A DNA stretch of 64,000 nt from Cucumis sativus (GCF_000004075.3 NC_026661.2:9390307-9454306), one strand, 5' to 3'. Counted from the stretch's first letter, positions 10,613 through 21,620 are shown. Notes: generated by a model from the letters alone, not told the origin. Translations and numbers: made by a program.

Positions 10613-13600
10613 ATGGATAAATCATGGATGTCAAAGAGTAGATTATCTAAAGAGTTTGAGTTGGGTGTAGATAACTTCATCAGATTTGGCTTTTTCAATA
10701 CAAATAATACTTCTATATGTTGTCCTTGTTTAAAGTGTTATAAGATTTGGTTTTGGCATTGCGAAGAACTTCCAAATTCATCCTTCCATGGAGAATCCTC
10801 TAAGTGTATGTATGAAGAGAATGGTGTTGTAAATATAAAGGAAATGGTTGAAATTGCTCATGAGCAATATTCAAAGGATCCAAGTGGTTTCGAAAAATTG
10901 CTCAATGATGCTGAGAAGCCGTTATATGAAGGATGCAAAAAATTCACCAAATTGTCTACATTAGTGAAGTTGTATAACTTAAAAGTTAAACATGGATGAA
11001 GTAACATTAGTTTCTCAAAACTACTAAAAGCATTAAAATACATCTTACCTTCTCCTAATGACTCCCTACATCAATGTATGAAGCAAAGAAAATGTTAGGT
11101 GCACTAGGAATGGAATATAAAAAGGTTCATGCATGCCCTAATGATTGTTGCTTGTATCGAAAGGAATATGTCAATGCAATTGTATGTCATGAATGTGGTG
11201 AGTCTAGGTGGAAATATGGTAAAGATGAAAATAAGAAAAAGAAAATTCCTGCTACAATAATGTGGTATTTTCCACCTATTCCACGATTTCAACGAATGTT
11301 TAGAAGTGTTGAATGTGCTAAAAAACTTAACTTGGCATGCTAATGAAAGAGAAATTGATGATAAATTACGGCATCCTGCTGACTCTCCATCTTGGAAGTT
11401 AATCGACACCGTGTGGCCAAATTTTAGTTTCGAACCTAAGAATATTCGTTTAACATTGTCAGCAGATGGAATAAATCCACATAGTGATATGAGCTCCAAG
11501 TACAGTTGTTGGCCAGTGGTGATGGTGATTTATAATCTTCCCCCATGGTTGTGTATGAAACGGAAGTTCATGATGTTATCAATATTGATTTCAGGTCCAA
11601 AGCAACCAGGGGATGACATTAGGATATACTTAGAACCATTGATTGATGATTTAAAACTTTTGTGGGAAAGTGGTGTGCAATGCTACGATGCCTACAATGA
11701 AAAACTATTCAACTTAAGAATAATTTTATTGTGGACGATCAATGATTTTCCAGCATATGGAAACCTTAGTAGATGTAGTGTGAAAGGGTATAAGGCATGT
11801 CCAATTTGTGGAGATAACACATCTTCAATACGATTGAAATATGGAAAAAAAAATGGCATACCTTGGGCATAAAAAATTTCTACCACAGAATCATCATTTT
11901 CGTCGTCAAAAGAAATCGTTTAATGGTCAGCGAGAACTTGGAAGTATTTCCGAACCTTTGTTTGGGGAGGTTGTATTTGACAAAACTAAAGATCTTGACA
12001 TTCAAAGAGGAAAAATAAACAAGAAAAGAAAACACTCTAAAAGAAGCACCAAGAGTTGTTGGAATAGGCAATCTGCTTTTTTTGAGCCCTCCTATTGGAA
12101 GCATCTTCATGTTAGACATTGTTTAGACGTGATGCATATTGAGAAAAACATTTGCATGCATATTATAGGTACACTTCTTGATATTCCAGGAAGAACTAAG
12201 GACGATTTGAATGCTAGACGTGATTTAGCTGATTTAAAGATTTGACCTGAGCTTACTCCTATTAATGAGGATAAAAACATATTCATTCCCCCTGCTTGTT
12301 ATACTTTTACTAAGAAAGAAAAACGTTTTCTTTTGAAGACGTTATAAAAAATAAAAGTTCCTCGGGGTACTCTTCCAATATTAGGAATCTTGTGTCAATA
12401 GAAGATTCAAAATTGAATGGTCTAAAATCTCATGATTGTCATGTCCTCTTACAACAATTGCTCCCTGTTGCCATCAGATCTGTGCTTCCAAAACATGTTC
12501 GATATGCTATAACTCGTCTATGTCTTTTCTTCAATTCTATATGTAACAAAGTTATAGATGTTACACAAGTAGAGAAATTGCAAGAAGACATTGTTATTAC
12601 ATTATGTTTACTAGAGAAATACTTCCCTCCATTCTTCACAATAATGGTGCATCTCACTGTACACCTTGTTAGAGAAGTAAAACTTTGTGGGCCCATTTAT
12701 TTGCGATGGATGTATCCATTTGAAAGGTTCATGAAGGTTATGAAAAATGCTATGAGAAATCGACATCGTCCAGAGGGTTGTATTGCTGAAGGTTATTAGA
12801 AGAAGCTGTTGAATTTTGTTCAGAATTTGTATGTAGAGTAGATCCTATTGGACTTGGTTGTCAAAAGTTAAGAAGCAATTCTGACAATTCAGAACTTGGT
12901 AGACCATTGTCAAGTGGAGTTACTAACATACCTGAACGAGAGCTTTTACATCAAGCTCATCGATATGTTTTGGAGAATACTGTTGATGTGCAACCATATA
13001 TAGAGTAAGTTCTTCTCTCTATAATCCATTTATTTCATTGAAATTCTTGAAATTTAAAGTAATTGCATTTCAACCTCTTGTTCTACTTTACAAGGAAGCA
13101 TTTGATCACATTGCAACAACAACACCGAAGTAGATCAAAAAACCAAAAATGGATTCAAGATGAACATAACAAAACCTTCATAGCTTGGTTACGAGAACAG
13201 GTATAACATGAAATTAAATATTTAACATTATCCTTCATCATTTATATTCTAATCGTCCAAGTCGTTGTCACTTAGGTTGGAACGGAACTTGCAACAAGAG
13301 ATGTTGAGATTTCAGATAACTTGCGATGGATTGCTCATGGCCCTCATCTAGTTGTGACTACTTACAATAGTTATGCTATTAATGGATGTCACTACCACAC
13401 AAAGTTGCATGACAAAAATAAAATTGTACAGAATAGTGGAGTCAGTTATGAAAAATGCTATGAGAAATCGACATCGTCCAGAGGGTTGTATTGCTGAAGG
13501 TTATTAGAAGAAGCTGTTGAATTTTGTTCAGAATTTGTATGTAGAGTAGATCCTATTGGACTTGGTTGTCAAAAGTTAAGAAGCAGTTCTGACAATTCAG

Positions 13601-14442
13601 AACTTGGTAGACCATTGTCAAGTGGAGTTACTAACATACCTGAACGAGAGCTTTTACATCAAGCTCATCGATATGTTTTGGAGAATACTGTTGATGTGCA
13701 ACCATATATAGAGTAAGTTCTTCTCTCTATAATCCATTTATTTCATTGAAATTCTTGAAATTTAAAGTAATTGCATTTCAACCTCTTGTTCTACTTTACA
13801 AGGAAGCATTTGATCACATTGCAACAACAACACCGAAGTAGATCAAAAAACCAAAAATGGATTCAAGATGAACATAACAAAACCTTCATAGCTTGGTTAC
13901 GAGAACAGGTATAACATGAAATTAAATATTTAACATTATCCTTCATCATTTATATTCTAATCGTCCAAGTCGTTGTCACTTAGGTTGGAACGGAACTTGC
14001 AACAAGAGATGTTGAGATTTCAGATAACTTGCGATGGATTGCTCATGGCCCTCATCTAGTTGTGACTACTTACAATAGTTATGCTATTAATGGATGTCAC
14101 TACCACACAAAGTTGCATGACAAAAATAAAATTGTACAGAATAGTGGAGTCAGTTTAGTTTCAAACGCAATGCAAGTATGTAGCTCGAAAGATAAAAATC
14201 CTATAATTGGAGAAATGTCCTTTTATGGTGTGATAGAAGAGATTTGGAAACTTAATTATAATACATTCAAGGTTGCAATTTTTAAATGTGATTGGGTTGA
14301 AAATAGTGGTGGTATCAAAACTGATGAGTTTGAGTTTGTGTTAGTTGACTTAAATAGAATAGGTCACAAGAACGATTCTTTCATACTCGCAACCCAGGCA
14401 AGACAAGTTTTTTTTGTCGAGGATCCAAGTGATAGTCGATGA
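10613..14442 (+). pseudogene. CACTA TNP2-type transposase, copy 1, broken
   Basis: The frame starts MDKSWMSKSRLSKEFELGVD, the transposase-associated N-terminal domain. After frameshifts, the Transposase_21/TNP2 core follows at 11306-11872 (WKLIDTVWPNFSFEPKN, LSADGINPHSDMSSKYSCWP, NLPPWLCMKRKFMM, ISGPKQPGDDI, CPICGDNT). Next come HLHVRHCLDVMHIEKNICMH and a DUF4218 block (12392-12799: VLPKHVRYAITRLCLFF, LEKYFPPFFTIMVHL, WMYPFERFMKVMK), then a DUF4216 block (14029-14442: GVIEEIWKLNYNTFKV, FEFVLVDLNRIGHKND). Family role: DNA cleavage at element ends. Compared with copy 2 it lacks 69 bases (23 residues) after CPCLKC. Several stops and frameshifts, plus the 708-bp duplication, make it non-functional. 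Confidence 0.85.
12737..14152 (+). repeat. 708-bp tandem duplication in CACTA copy 1
   Basis: Unit 1 (12737-13444) and unit 2 (13445-14152) are direct adjacent copies starting GTTATGAAAAATGC and ending AATAGTGGAGTCA. I noticed one difference (CAATTCTGAC at 12873 against CAGTTCTGAC at 13581). The units span the end of the DUF4218 exon, an intron, the next exon and the start of the DUF4216 exon. The near-identity implies a recent event, later than most decay of this transposase. Confidence 0.93.
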
Positions 14443-14735
14443 TCTATTGTTCTTACTCCACCACAAAGAAATTTCGAGGATCAATACAATGATGACGAAC
14501 TTGGAGATACAATTCTAAATTGTCAAGGAATGTCTAAAACTACGTTAGATATTGAATCTAGGCTTGATTTAGACGATAACACTCCAACATATATACGATC
14601 TGATTTGAAGGCACATGGATTCCTAATGAGTAAATGTTTGGGTGCGTTTTTACTTACTCGTTTTTATAAATATTTTGCATCTTACACTTAGATAATTTAA
14701 CTTTATTTTTTTTTTCTCACGTTGATTCTTATACA

Positions 14736-16290
14736 ATGGAGCTAGCAAGTCATGAGGACTTAGCACTTGGATTGGACGACGTCAAAGTAGATTTGGATAA
14801 TGCAAATACAAATGAATTGGAACAAGTTGAAGCACCGAAGAACGAAAAAAGGAAAACAAGAGGACTGACATTGATGCATGACGTTACAAGAATTAGGAGT
14901 ACGAGGGAGAAAATAGTAGTTGAATATAAAGAAAATGGAGTACCAATTGGCGAGAATGGGCATAAATTACAATCTTTCATTGGATCTTGTGTGCATCATC
15001 ATATCTCAATTACACATGCATCTTGGAAGCTGGTGCAGACTAAGTTGAAAGAAAAAATATACAATATGGTTGAGGTATGTAATCATCCTTTCTCATTTAG
15101 AAATCATGCAAATATTACACACTTATTATATATTTTGAGTCATACTATGTTGTGGCTATCCTGTAACATTGGTAGCCAATCATGCATATATTACACATTT
15201 ATTGTATATTTTAAGTTGTACTATGTGTGACTATCCTACAGCTATGGTAGCCAATCATGCATATATTGATACTTAGTGCATAGAGGTTATTTTTGCTTAT
15301 GCATTGTTTGGTTTGTCTAGGGAGCATTTATAGTTGATAGTCGAAGTAAGAAGGCCACTATGAAAACGGCTGGAGTTTCATTTCGTTAATTAAAGAGTTG
15401 GTTGTCGACACAATATATTATCCCCTTTGTGGAGGAACCGCAACTCATGATAGATCCACCTTCATTGTATTCTCACATAATTGATACACATGTTTGGCAA
15501 GAGTTTGTCAAGTCAAGACTGTCTTCTGAATTTCAGGAATAAACCTTTTCTCTTGTAGTAAAATCAATCATAATATAAACCACGTTTGTTTATTTTAATC
15601 TTTTTTACATAAAATTTGTATAGAAAGTGCGAAGTGAACAATAAGATCAAAGAAAGAGGAGCAAATATACCCATAATATGTCAAGAAGAGGTTATGCAAA
15701 TCTTGTCGAGGATATGGTAATTCTGAATGTTATAGTATTTAACAGATATTCTTAAATTTAACTATGGTATGCTTAATGATATGAATAAAAAGGATCCTTC
15801 TAATGAACATGATTTTGGAAGAGCTAATATGTGGAAAAAAGCTCGAACAAAAAAAAAAAAATGGAGGGTACATGAACGAAGATGTACAAAATGTTGCCAA
15901 CCAAATAGTAAGATTCTCAATGTTTCATGGGCATCAAAATCACATGAATATATATTTTACATATTACTGATCAAATTTTACTCCTTTTTGGATGAGATTC
16001 TGAATAGCAATGCAGATCCACTCTCTAAGAAAGATGAATCACGTAATGAACCATTGACTCAAGCTTTGGGTACTCCAGAATATGGTGGTCGAGTACGTGG
16101 TGTGGGTGGTTTCATTACACCCACTGTCTATTTTCACACAGCCAAACCAAGAAAGTAAAAAAAAAAGTGGATACAACCAAACAAATTATTGATGAAAATG
16201 AAGCACTTCGTCAACGCATTCGAGAACTAGAAGAAAAAGTTCAAAACATGCCAACATCCGAGCATGGTAGTTGCTCCAAGAATAAAGTCC
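14736..16290 (+). pseudogene. CACTA second gene, Transposase_24-like
   Basis: Exon 1 (14736-15074) gives an acidic start MELASHEDLALGLDDVKVDL, then KRKTRGLTLMHDVTRIR, VEYKENGVPIGENGHKLQSF and IGSCVHHHISITHASWK. These are typical of the plant Transposase_24 family carried beside TNP2. It ends at a GTATGT donor. Further exons follow near 15321 (SWLSTQYIIPFVEEPQL), 15640 (SRRGYANLVEDM) and 15769-16158 (GRANMWKKARTKKK; LTQALGTPEYGGRVRGVGGF). A coiled-coil-like segment lies near 16190-16250. Stops, such as TAA right after AGVSFR near 15390, show decay. The role of this family in transposition is not well defined. Confidence 0.7.
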
Positions 16291-16412
16291 AGAAGAAGGT
16301 AAAATTTTTGTTTCTAAAGTAAAGTTACAATATTAATTGTTTATCAAAGTGAAGTTATCATTAATTTGTGCTTTGACATTTTGGATGGTTTTAAGAGATA
16401 GTTTTAAAGAAG

Positions 16413-17664
16413 ATGACTAATGATACACATTTAGAAAATATGGTAAAAGTGAAGAAAGAGATTGCTACTAGTGTACCATCGATATCACTTACATTAAAGA
16501 AGAATGTGGTAAAAGAGGAGGAAGTGGAAGAGGAGGAACTGATTGCTACTAAGCGACAGATATCAAAGAATGAGGTAAATGTGAAGGTGGATTGTAAACA
16601 AATAATTTTACATATATGAGTTCTTAGATTGTTACTTAATTGTGTAAGGTAAAAGCTTCAAGGTCGATGACAAAGGAGGTGGAAGTTACTAGTGCACCAT
16701 CTAATCTACCAATTCAATTGAAATATATTCTCCGATATGTTGAAAGGGTAATGGTTGATGGGTCTAATTTTTCCTTTCAACTACCTTTTGAGTTATTTGG
16801 TATATGTCGAAAGAGGTATGTCTTGCGAGAAGATGTCATTGATTTTTCCAACATGCAAAAAGTGAAGACTTTATCAATTGTTGCTTATATCACGTAAGTA
16901 AATGTTATTTCTTTATGATATATGTACTCACACTTTTTAATTAGTAATAAGTTGATGTGTGCAATTGATTTATTGTAGGTACTTACACTCACTCATTATT
17001 GATTTAAAGAAAGTTTCAAAGTACGTTTTTGTAGATCCATCTGTTATTTCAACTGGCCATAGTACTCGAGAGATTAGAGCTCGAAACCTTTGAAGTAAAT
17101 TAATGACTTCTAAACAAGATCAATTAGTTATTGATCTTTATAATTTTGAGTAAGTATAATTTTTATCAATTTAAACTTGGTTAGTAGCAAGATACTAATT
17201 ACTTGCATATATATTTCATTTAGTGATCACTGGTCATTAGTAGTCATTAATGCATATGATGATGTGAGTTACCATCTTGACTCATTGAGAACAAGTTCCC
17301 GAGAAGATATCAAGTACATAACGAATACGTAAGCTAACTCCATTTATGTTTTTTTTTATCCCTAAAAAAATCAATTTAATTTTGATTTAAACTATACTTT
17401 GGAAAATGTAGGGCCTTGACAATTTTTCAATCTCAGAAGAATTTGAAAAAGACAAGAAAAACAACATTTTGGAAAACGGTAAAGGTAAATATATTTATAA
17501 AATAATTTTTATTTTAATCTAGCACATAATATAATATATATGCATTGTTAATTGGTTGTGTTATAGTGTCATTTACAAATAGATACTATTGAATGTGGAT
17601 ATTATGTCATGAGATACATGTGAGAAATTGTGACTAAGGACACAAACATTGTCACTCATGCGGT
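16413..17664 (+). pseudogene. CACTA-borne Ulp1-type (C48) cysteine protease, split 5' part
   Basis: Exons of a Ulp1-like gene as carried by many plant CACTA elements. A charged linker (16413-16619) precedes LKYILRYVERVMVDGSNFSF and the peptidase domain. The catalytic triad is visible: His in DHWSLVVINA (17225 onward), Asp in YHLDSLRTS (about 17279) and Cys in TIECGYYVMRYM (TGT about 17594). Introns have GTAAGT/GTAAAT-type donors. A stop after SVISTGHSTREIRARNL (about 17092) and TGA after VMRYM (about 17621) disable it. The gene is interrupted in the intron after 17663 by the 3.9-kb Mutator-like element and resumes near 21680. Ulp1 proteases act on SUMO-type modifiers; the role in these transposons is unknown. 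Confidence 0.78.
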
Positions 17665-17695
17665 ATGTTTCTAAACTATTTACATTATAATGTTA

Positions 17696-17704
17696 TAGAT
17701 AGTA
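17696..17704 (+). repeat. Left 9-bp target site duplication TAGATAGTA
   Basis: TAGATAGTA immediately precedes the GGATTTTT end of the nested element and is repeated exactly after its other end at 21621-21629. Nine bases is the diagnostic size for Mutator-like insertions. Confidence 0.93.
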
Positions 17705-17789
17705 GGATTTTTTTTTAAAAATAATGTCTTTTGTAAAAGTATTTACAAAAATAGGGTAGTTGGGAAAGTATTTTCAAAAATAGGTGACT

Positions 17790-18100
17790 GAAGTCGTGTA
17801 GGGGGTACACGACTTCCACAAATCGATTTGGTGTCGTGGACCGGGCTTACGATATTCGAGTGGAGTCGTGGACCCGGCCCACGTTTTTTGACTGGAGTCG
17901 TGTACCGGGTACACGACTCCCGTACAGCTGGCACATTTTGCCGCGTATGGTGGAAGTCGTGTACCCCGTACACGACTTCCGTACAATGAGTCAACGGTCA
18001 ACAGTCCAGTCAACCGTAGGGTTCACGGGTGGACGTAGGGTTCAGAGGGTGTGGACACGTGTCGCGCATGCAGGAAGTCGTGTACGGGGTACACGACTTC
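17790..18100. repeat. Left subterminal palindrome cluster (4 palindromes)
   Basis: Palindromes at 17790-17816, 17894-17920, 17952-17980 and 18073-18100. Each has arms GAAGTCGTGTA(C) or GGAGTCGTGTACC around a 1-5 base G- or C-rich centre. Half-sites also occur between the first two (GTGTCGTGGACC near 17831, GGAGTCGTGGACC near 17862). They give spurious short frames that encode repeated SCTGYTTS or VVYPVHDF. Position next to the terminal repeats suggests protein binding sites; this is inference. Confidence 0.9.
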
Positions 18101-18109
18101 GCCTATTTT

Positions 18110-18480
18110 AAAAACCCTAGAATTCCCTCATTCTGCCTTCATTCCAAATATTTTTTCCTTCCTCTCTAAATTTTTCCTCTTCCTCTTTTTCGTTCTTCCT
18201 TCCTCTTTCCTTTCCTCTTCCTTCATCTTTCCTTTCCTCTTCCTTCATATTTCCTCTTCCTTCATCTAGTTTTCTCTCTCTTCATCTTTCCTCTTTCTAA
18301 CCCATTCTTCCTCCCAACTTCATCTTTCCTTTCCCACTCTTCATCTTTTCTCTTCCTATTTCATTCTCCCTTCCAACTTCAAATTTTCTCTTCCCCTCTT
18401 CTCTTTTCCTCTCATCCATTTTTCCTTTCAAATTTTCTCTTCCTCTCTTCACTTTTCCTCTTCTATTTCGTCATAAAGGT
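18110..18480 (+). promoter_or_regulatory. CT-rich leader of the PMD element
   Basis: About 370 bases dominated by TTCCTCTTCCTTCATC-type pyrimidine runs on the plus strand, followed by AAAGGTATGTTT at 18476, which could be a donor of a leader intron. Long pyrimidine tracts are typical of plant promoters and 5' UTRs. The distance to the PMD exon is about 1 kb, filled by minisatellite DNA. Confidence 0.45.
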
Positions 18481-18699
18481 ATGTTTTTCTAAAAATCGTG
18501 GATGAGTATACGATTTTGTTGTTAAAATTATTTTATTTTATTATTATGTTGATAAAATAATTTATTTTTTGTTGTAGGCTTCCCCTATCCTCCATTGTCT
18601 CCTATCCTCCATTGTCTCATTCATCTTCACAAGGTATGTTTATTCTAACCCTAATTTTATTTAGATTTGTTATTTTATTTTCTTATTTTGTGGAAAAAA

Positions 18700-18955
18700 A
18701 TTGTTTGAATTTAGTTATATTTTTTTGAATTTAGTTATATTTTTTTTAATTTAGTTATGTTTTTTTGAATTTAGTTATGTTTTTTTTTAATTTAGTTATA
18801 TCTTTGAATTTAGTTATATCTTTGAATTTAGATATATCTTTGAATTTAAATATATCTTTGAATTTAGATATATCTTTGAATTTAGATATATCTTTTGAAT
18901 TTAGATATATCTTTTGAATTTTGTTATATTTTTTTTGAATTTTGTTATTTTTTAA
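18700..18955 (+). repeat. Minisatellite of TTTGAATTTAGTTATATC units
   Basis: A degenerate 17-22 base unit reading TTTGAATTTAGATATATC or close variants is repeated about a dozen times in tandem. The antisense open frame with repeated FKDISK is only its translation. Confidence 0.9.
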
Positions 18956-19505
18956 CCTTAATAATAATAATAATTTAAAATTATTATTATTATTATTAAA
19001 AATAATCATTATTAATAAAAATCAAAACCTAACCTAATTAATGTTAAATATACTTTTTTTTCTTTCCCAATTGATTTGACTAATAATAATAATAATAATA
19101 ATCATAATAAAATTATTATTATTATTATTAAAAATAATAATTATTAATAAAAATCAAAACCTAACCTAATTAATGTTAAATGTACTTTTTTTTCTTTTTC
19201 GATTGATTTGACTAATAATAATAATAATCATCATAATAAAATTATTATTATTATTATTAAAAATAATTATTATTAATAAAAATCAAAATCTAACCTAATT
19301 AATGTTAAATGTACTTTTTTTCTTTCCCGATTGATTTGACTAATAATAATAATAATAATAATCATAATAAAATTATTATTATTATTATTAAAAATAATAA
19401 TTATTAATAAAAATCAAAACCTAACCTAATTAATGTTAAATGTACTTTTTTTCTTTCCCGATTGATTTGACTAATAATAATAATAATAATAATCATAATA
19501 AAATT
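18955..19505 (+). repeat. Tandem repeat, about 130-bp units with (AAT)n blocks
   Basis: Four units, each containing AATAATAATAAT runs, AAAATCAAAACCTAACCTAA, TTAATGTTAAATGTAC and ATTGATTTGACTAATAATAA. The shared block recurs near 19020, 19150, 19280 and 19410. Units differ by a few substitutions. The array directly abuts the PMD gene remnant and may have replaced its N-terminal half. Confidence 0.9.
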
Positions 19506-19522
19506 ATAAAAATAATCCTGAA

Positions 19523-19909
19523 ATGAAAGGTCAACGATTGAGCCTTCCTTGGTTGGCAGAACAGTTCACAGAATTGCCACCGGATGCTGATGTAGTGAGC
19601 GTTCAAAGATACGCTCGTGCATACATTATGCAGTTAATTGGAGGCTTTCTATTTGCAGACAAATCAAACACCCTGGTCCACTGTATGTTCCTCCCGCTTT
19701 TAATTAATTTTGACCAGGCTGGTACGTATGCTTGGGGCGCTGCATGTCTCGCATGGTTGTATAGGGAATTGTGTCGAGCGAGTAATGCATGATCTTTTGA
19801 GATTGCTGGCCCATTAATATTGTTGCAAGTATGGGCGTATGACAGATTTCCTATTCTGGCACCACAAGTACCAGTTGAGGTGTCAGTTGGTTGACCTTTG
19901 AGTTTAAGG

Positions 19910-19948
<39 letters not shown>

Positions 19949-20845
19949 TAGTAAAATTTGCAGGGTTTATAACTTATTAATGATTTCATTTCTCACATTA
20001 GATGGAGCGGCGTTATACTATTGTCAGAACTGTCTGCAAATATGTTGATCACCTACCGAATGTTTTTTGATCGGCTGATCAACTCTCAGGTAGTAAAATG
20101 TTATACCAATATTGCGTAGGCATGTTTTTTGTTGTTTCCTTATGTTCGTTTTTTTTAACAGATTAATTGGACACCATACACGTCCCACATTATGGCATTG
20201 CTTCCACGTCAATGTTATAACGGTCAAGCGATGTGGACATATGTGGGTCCTATGGTTTGCTTTCATCTCGTTGAGAAGCATAAGCAGATCATGTATTGCG
20301 ACAGTTCCATATGCTACAAATGCCACCAGAGTTTTGCTCCACAGATCAGGACCTACACCAAATTGATTTAAGAGGCAAGCACGATCAAGATTGGAGTAGG
20401 ATTCATGCAGAGCATATAACAATGTGGCATTCACAAAATAATTTTTGTGCCGAAGCAGAAGCAACACAGAAGCCGACAGTATCAGATAACTACTTTTCCT
20501 GGTACACATCGATTACCCGACGCTTCATGACACGTGATGGCGCTTCCTGTTATCACATGGTAATAGTTTTAATATGATTTATAAATTTAATACAAGCATG
20601 AACATTTTTTAATTATATTATTTACAATCGTTCAGAATAATTTTGTTGAAGACGTACGTCGAGTCTCCATGGAAAACAATTTTGAAATTTTTAGTCCAAT
20701 GTGTGACGAAGTCATGGGAGATATAGACAGCCTTGTTCAGCGGACTCGACGTTTAAATGTTGTCGACACAGATCGTAGACGCATTCGACGGCGACGACGA
20801 CGACAAGGCGATGATGTCGTAGAGGGAGATGGGGAAGCTTCTTAA
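19523..20845 (+). pseudogene. Plant mobile domain (PMD) protein, 5'-truncated and broken
   Basis: Exon-like pieces: 19523-19911 (LPWLAEQFTELPPDADVV, YARAYIMQLIGGFLFADKSN, WGAACLAWLYRELCRASNA, then GPLILLQVWAYDRFPILAPQ after a stop), 20002-20089 (TYRMFFDRLINSQ), 20162-20559 (WTPYTSHIMALLPRQC, MVCFHLVEKHK, IDLRGKHDQDWSRIHAEHI, SDNYFSWYTSITRRFM) and 20636-20845 (an Arg-rich tail ending GDGEAS, then TAA). This is the C-terminal two thirds of the PMD fold shared with MAIN and MAIL1, nuclear proteins linked to silencing and genome stability; many PMD genes sit in transposons. TGA at about 19791 and a frameshift near 20290 disrupt it. The family's N-terminal part is missing; a (TA)n run lies in intron 1. 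Confidence 0.85.
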
Positions 20846-21187
20846 GTTGTATAATTTAAGTGTTTTTAAATTTTGCTAGAACTTATTCAAGTTGTATAAA
20901 TAAAAAGTTGAACTTTTTAAAATTAATTATAAATTAGAAGTTGCTAATACATGATTTAGATGTAGGAGTATTCTTAATAATATCAATATATAATATATAT
21001 TTTTTAAAAGTAGAGAACCAAGTATTAAAAAAAACGTTCAAAATTCTTATAAGATATCACTAATGATGTGTTTATCTTTGGTTTATTTTTTTAATTTGTT
21101 CATAATAAACATAAACTACCAAAAATTTGGCCATTTAAACAAAAACTAAAATTTTCACATATTTAAAGTTGAAGATTTAAACAAAAA

Positions 21188-21254
21188 CATAAATTTCCAA
21201 CTACCCTAATTTTGAAAATACTTTTTAAAAACACATTATTTTAAAAACAAATCC
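21188..21254 (-). repeat. Internal second copy of the element's right terminal repeat
   Basis: The reverse complement of this stretch reads GGATTTGTTTTTAAAATAAT, then GTATTTTCAAAATTAGGGTAG, the same sequence as the outer ends at 17705 and 21620. The element thus has two right termini, 366 bases apart. No copy of the 9-bp duplication follows the inner one. Confidence 0.75.
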
Positions 21255-21327
21255 GTCTTTCACAAATGTTTTTACCCTAAAAATGGTTAATCTTTTAAAA
21301 TATAATAATTTTAAAAACACTTATTTA

Positions 21328-21492
21328 GGAAGTCGTGTACCCCGTACACGACTTCCGTCCACGTGGGTCAAACTCGTGCATACGTGGAGCGAAGTGGTCA
21401 AATGTGCTGACATGTGCATTTAGGAAGTCGTGTACGGGGTACACGACTTCGTTCAATTTCATTTGGAAGTCGTGTACCCCGTACACGACTTC
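21328..21492. repeat. Right subterminal palindrome cluster (3 palindromes)
   Basis: Palindromes at 21328-21356, 21423-21450 and 21465-21492, with arms GGAAGTCGTGTAC around CCC or GGG, identical in design to the four at the left side. All three lie between the inner and outer right terminal repeats. Confidence 0.92.
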
Positions 21493-21620
21493 ATTCAATT
21501 TCAAAAAAACACCTATTTTTGAAAATAGTTTGGGAAACAAACTTATTCTTATAATTTCTTTCCCAACAATCCTATTTTTCAAAATATTTTCACAAAACAC
21601 ATTATTTTTTAAAAAAATCC

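Larger units (their letters stand above)
17705..21620 (+). mobile_element. PMD-carrying Mutator-like element, 3916 bp
   Basis: Both ends are defined by the exact 9-bp duplication TAGATAGTA. The left end GGATTTTTTTTTAAAAATAA... matches the reverse complement of the right end over about 60 bases, with scattered mismatches, through a TTGGGAAAG block; both ends then show TTTTCAAAAATAGGTG. Inside lie seven GC-rich palindromes near the ends, a CT-rich leader, AT minisatellites and a broken PMD gene. No transposase is present, so it moved with help from another element. It sits in an intron of the Ulp1 gene of CACTA copy 1 and is therefore younger than that copy. Confidence 0.92.

Noticed and set aside
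17790..18100. Spaced palindromes as a CRISPR-like array
   Set aside because: Spacing is irregular, the spacers are not of uniform length, the units are symmetrical and they lie in a plant transposon.
17743..18111. Open frames with repeated SCTGYTTS or VVYPVHDF peptides, here and at 21325-21637
   Set aside because: They are translations of the GAAGTCGTGTAC palindromes in both strands, with no domain or start context; not proteins.
18755..19009. Lys/Phe/Asn-rich 84-codon frame
   Set aside because: Pure translation of an AT minisatellite.
18955..19505. Telomere-related repeat because of CCTAACCTAA
   Set aside because: The word is not the plant telomere unit CCCTAAA and occurs once per 130-bp unit.
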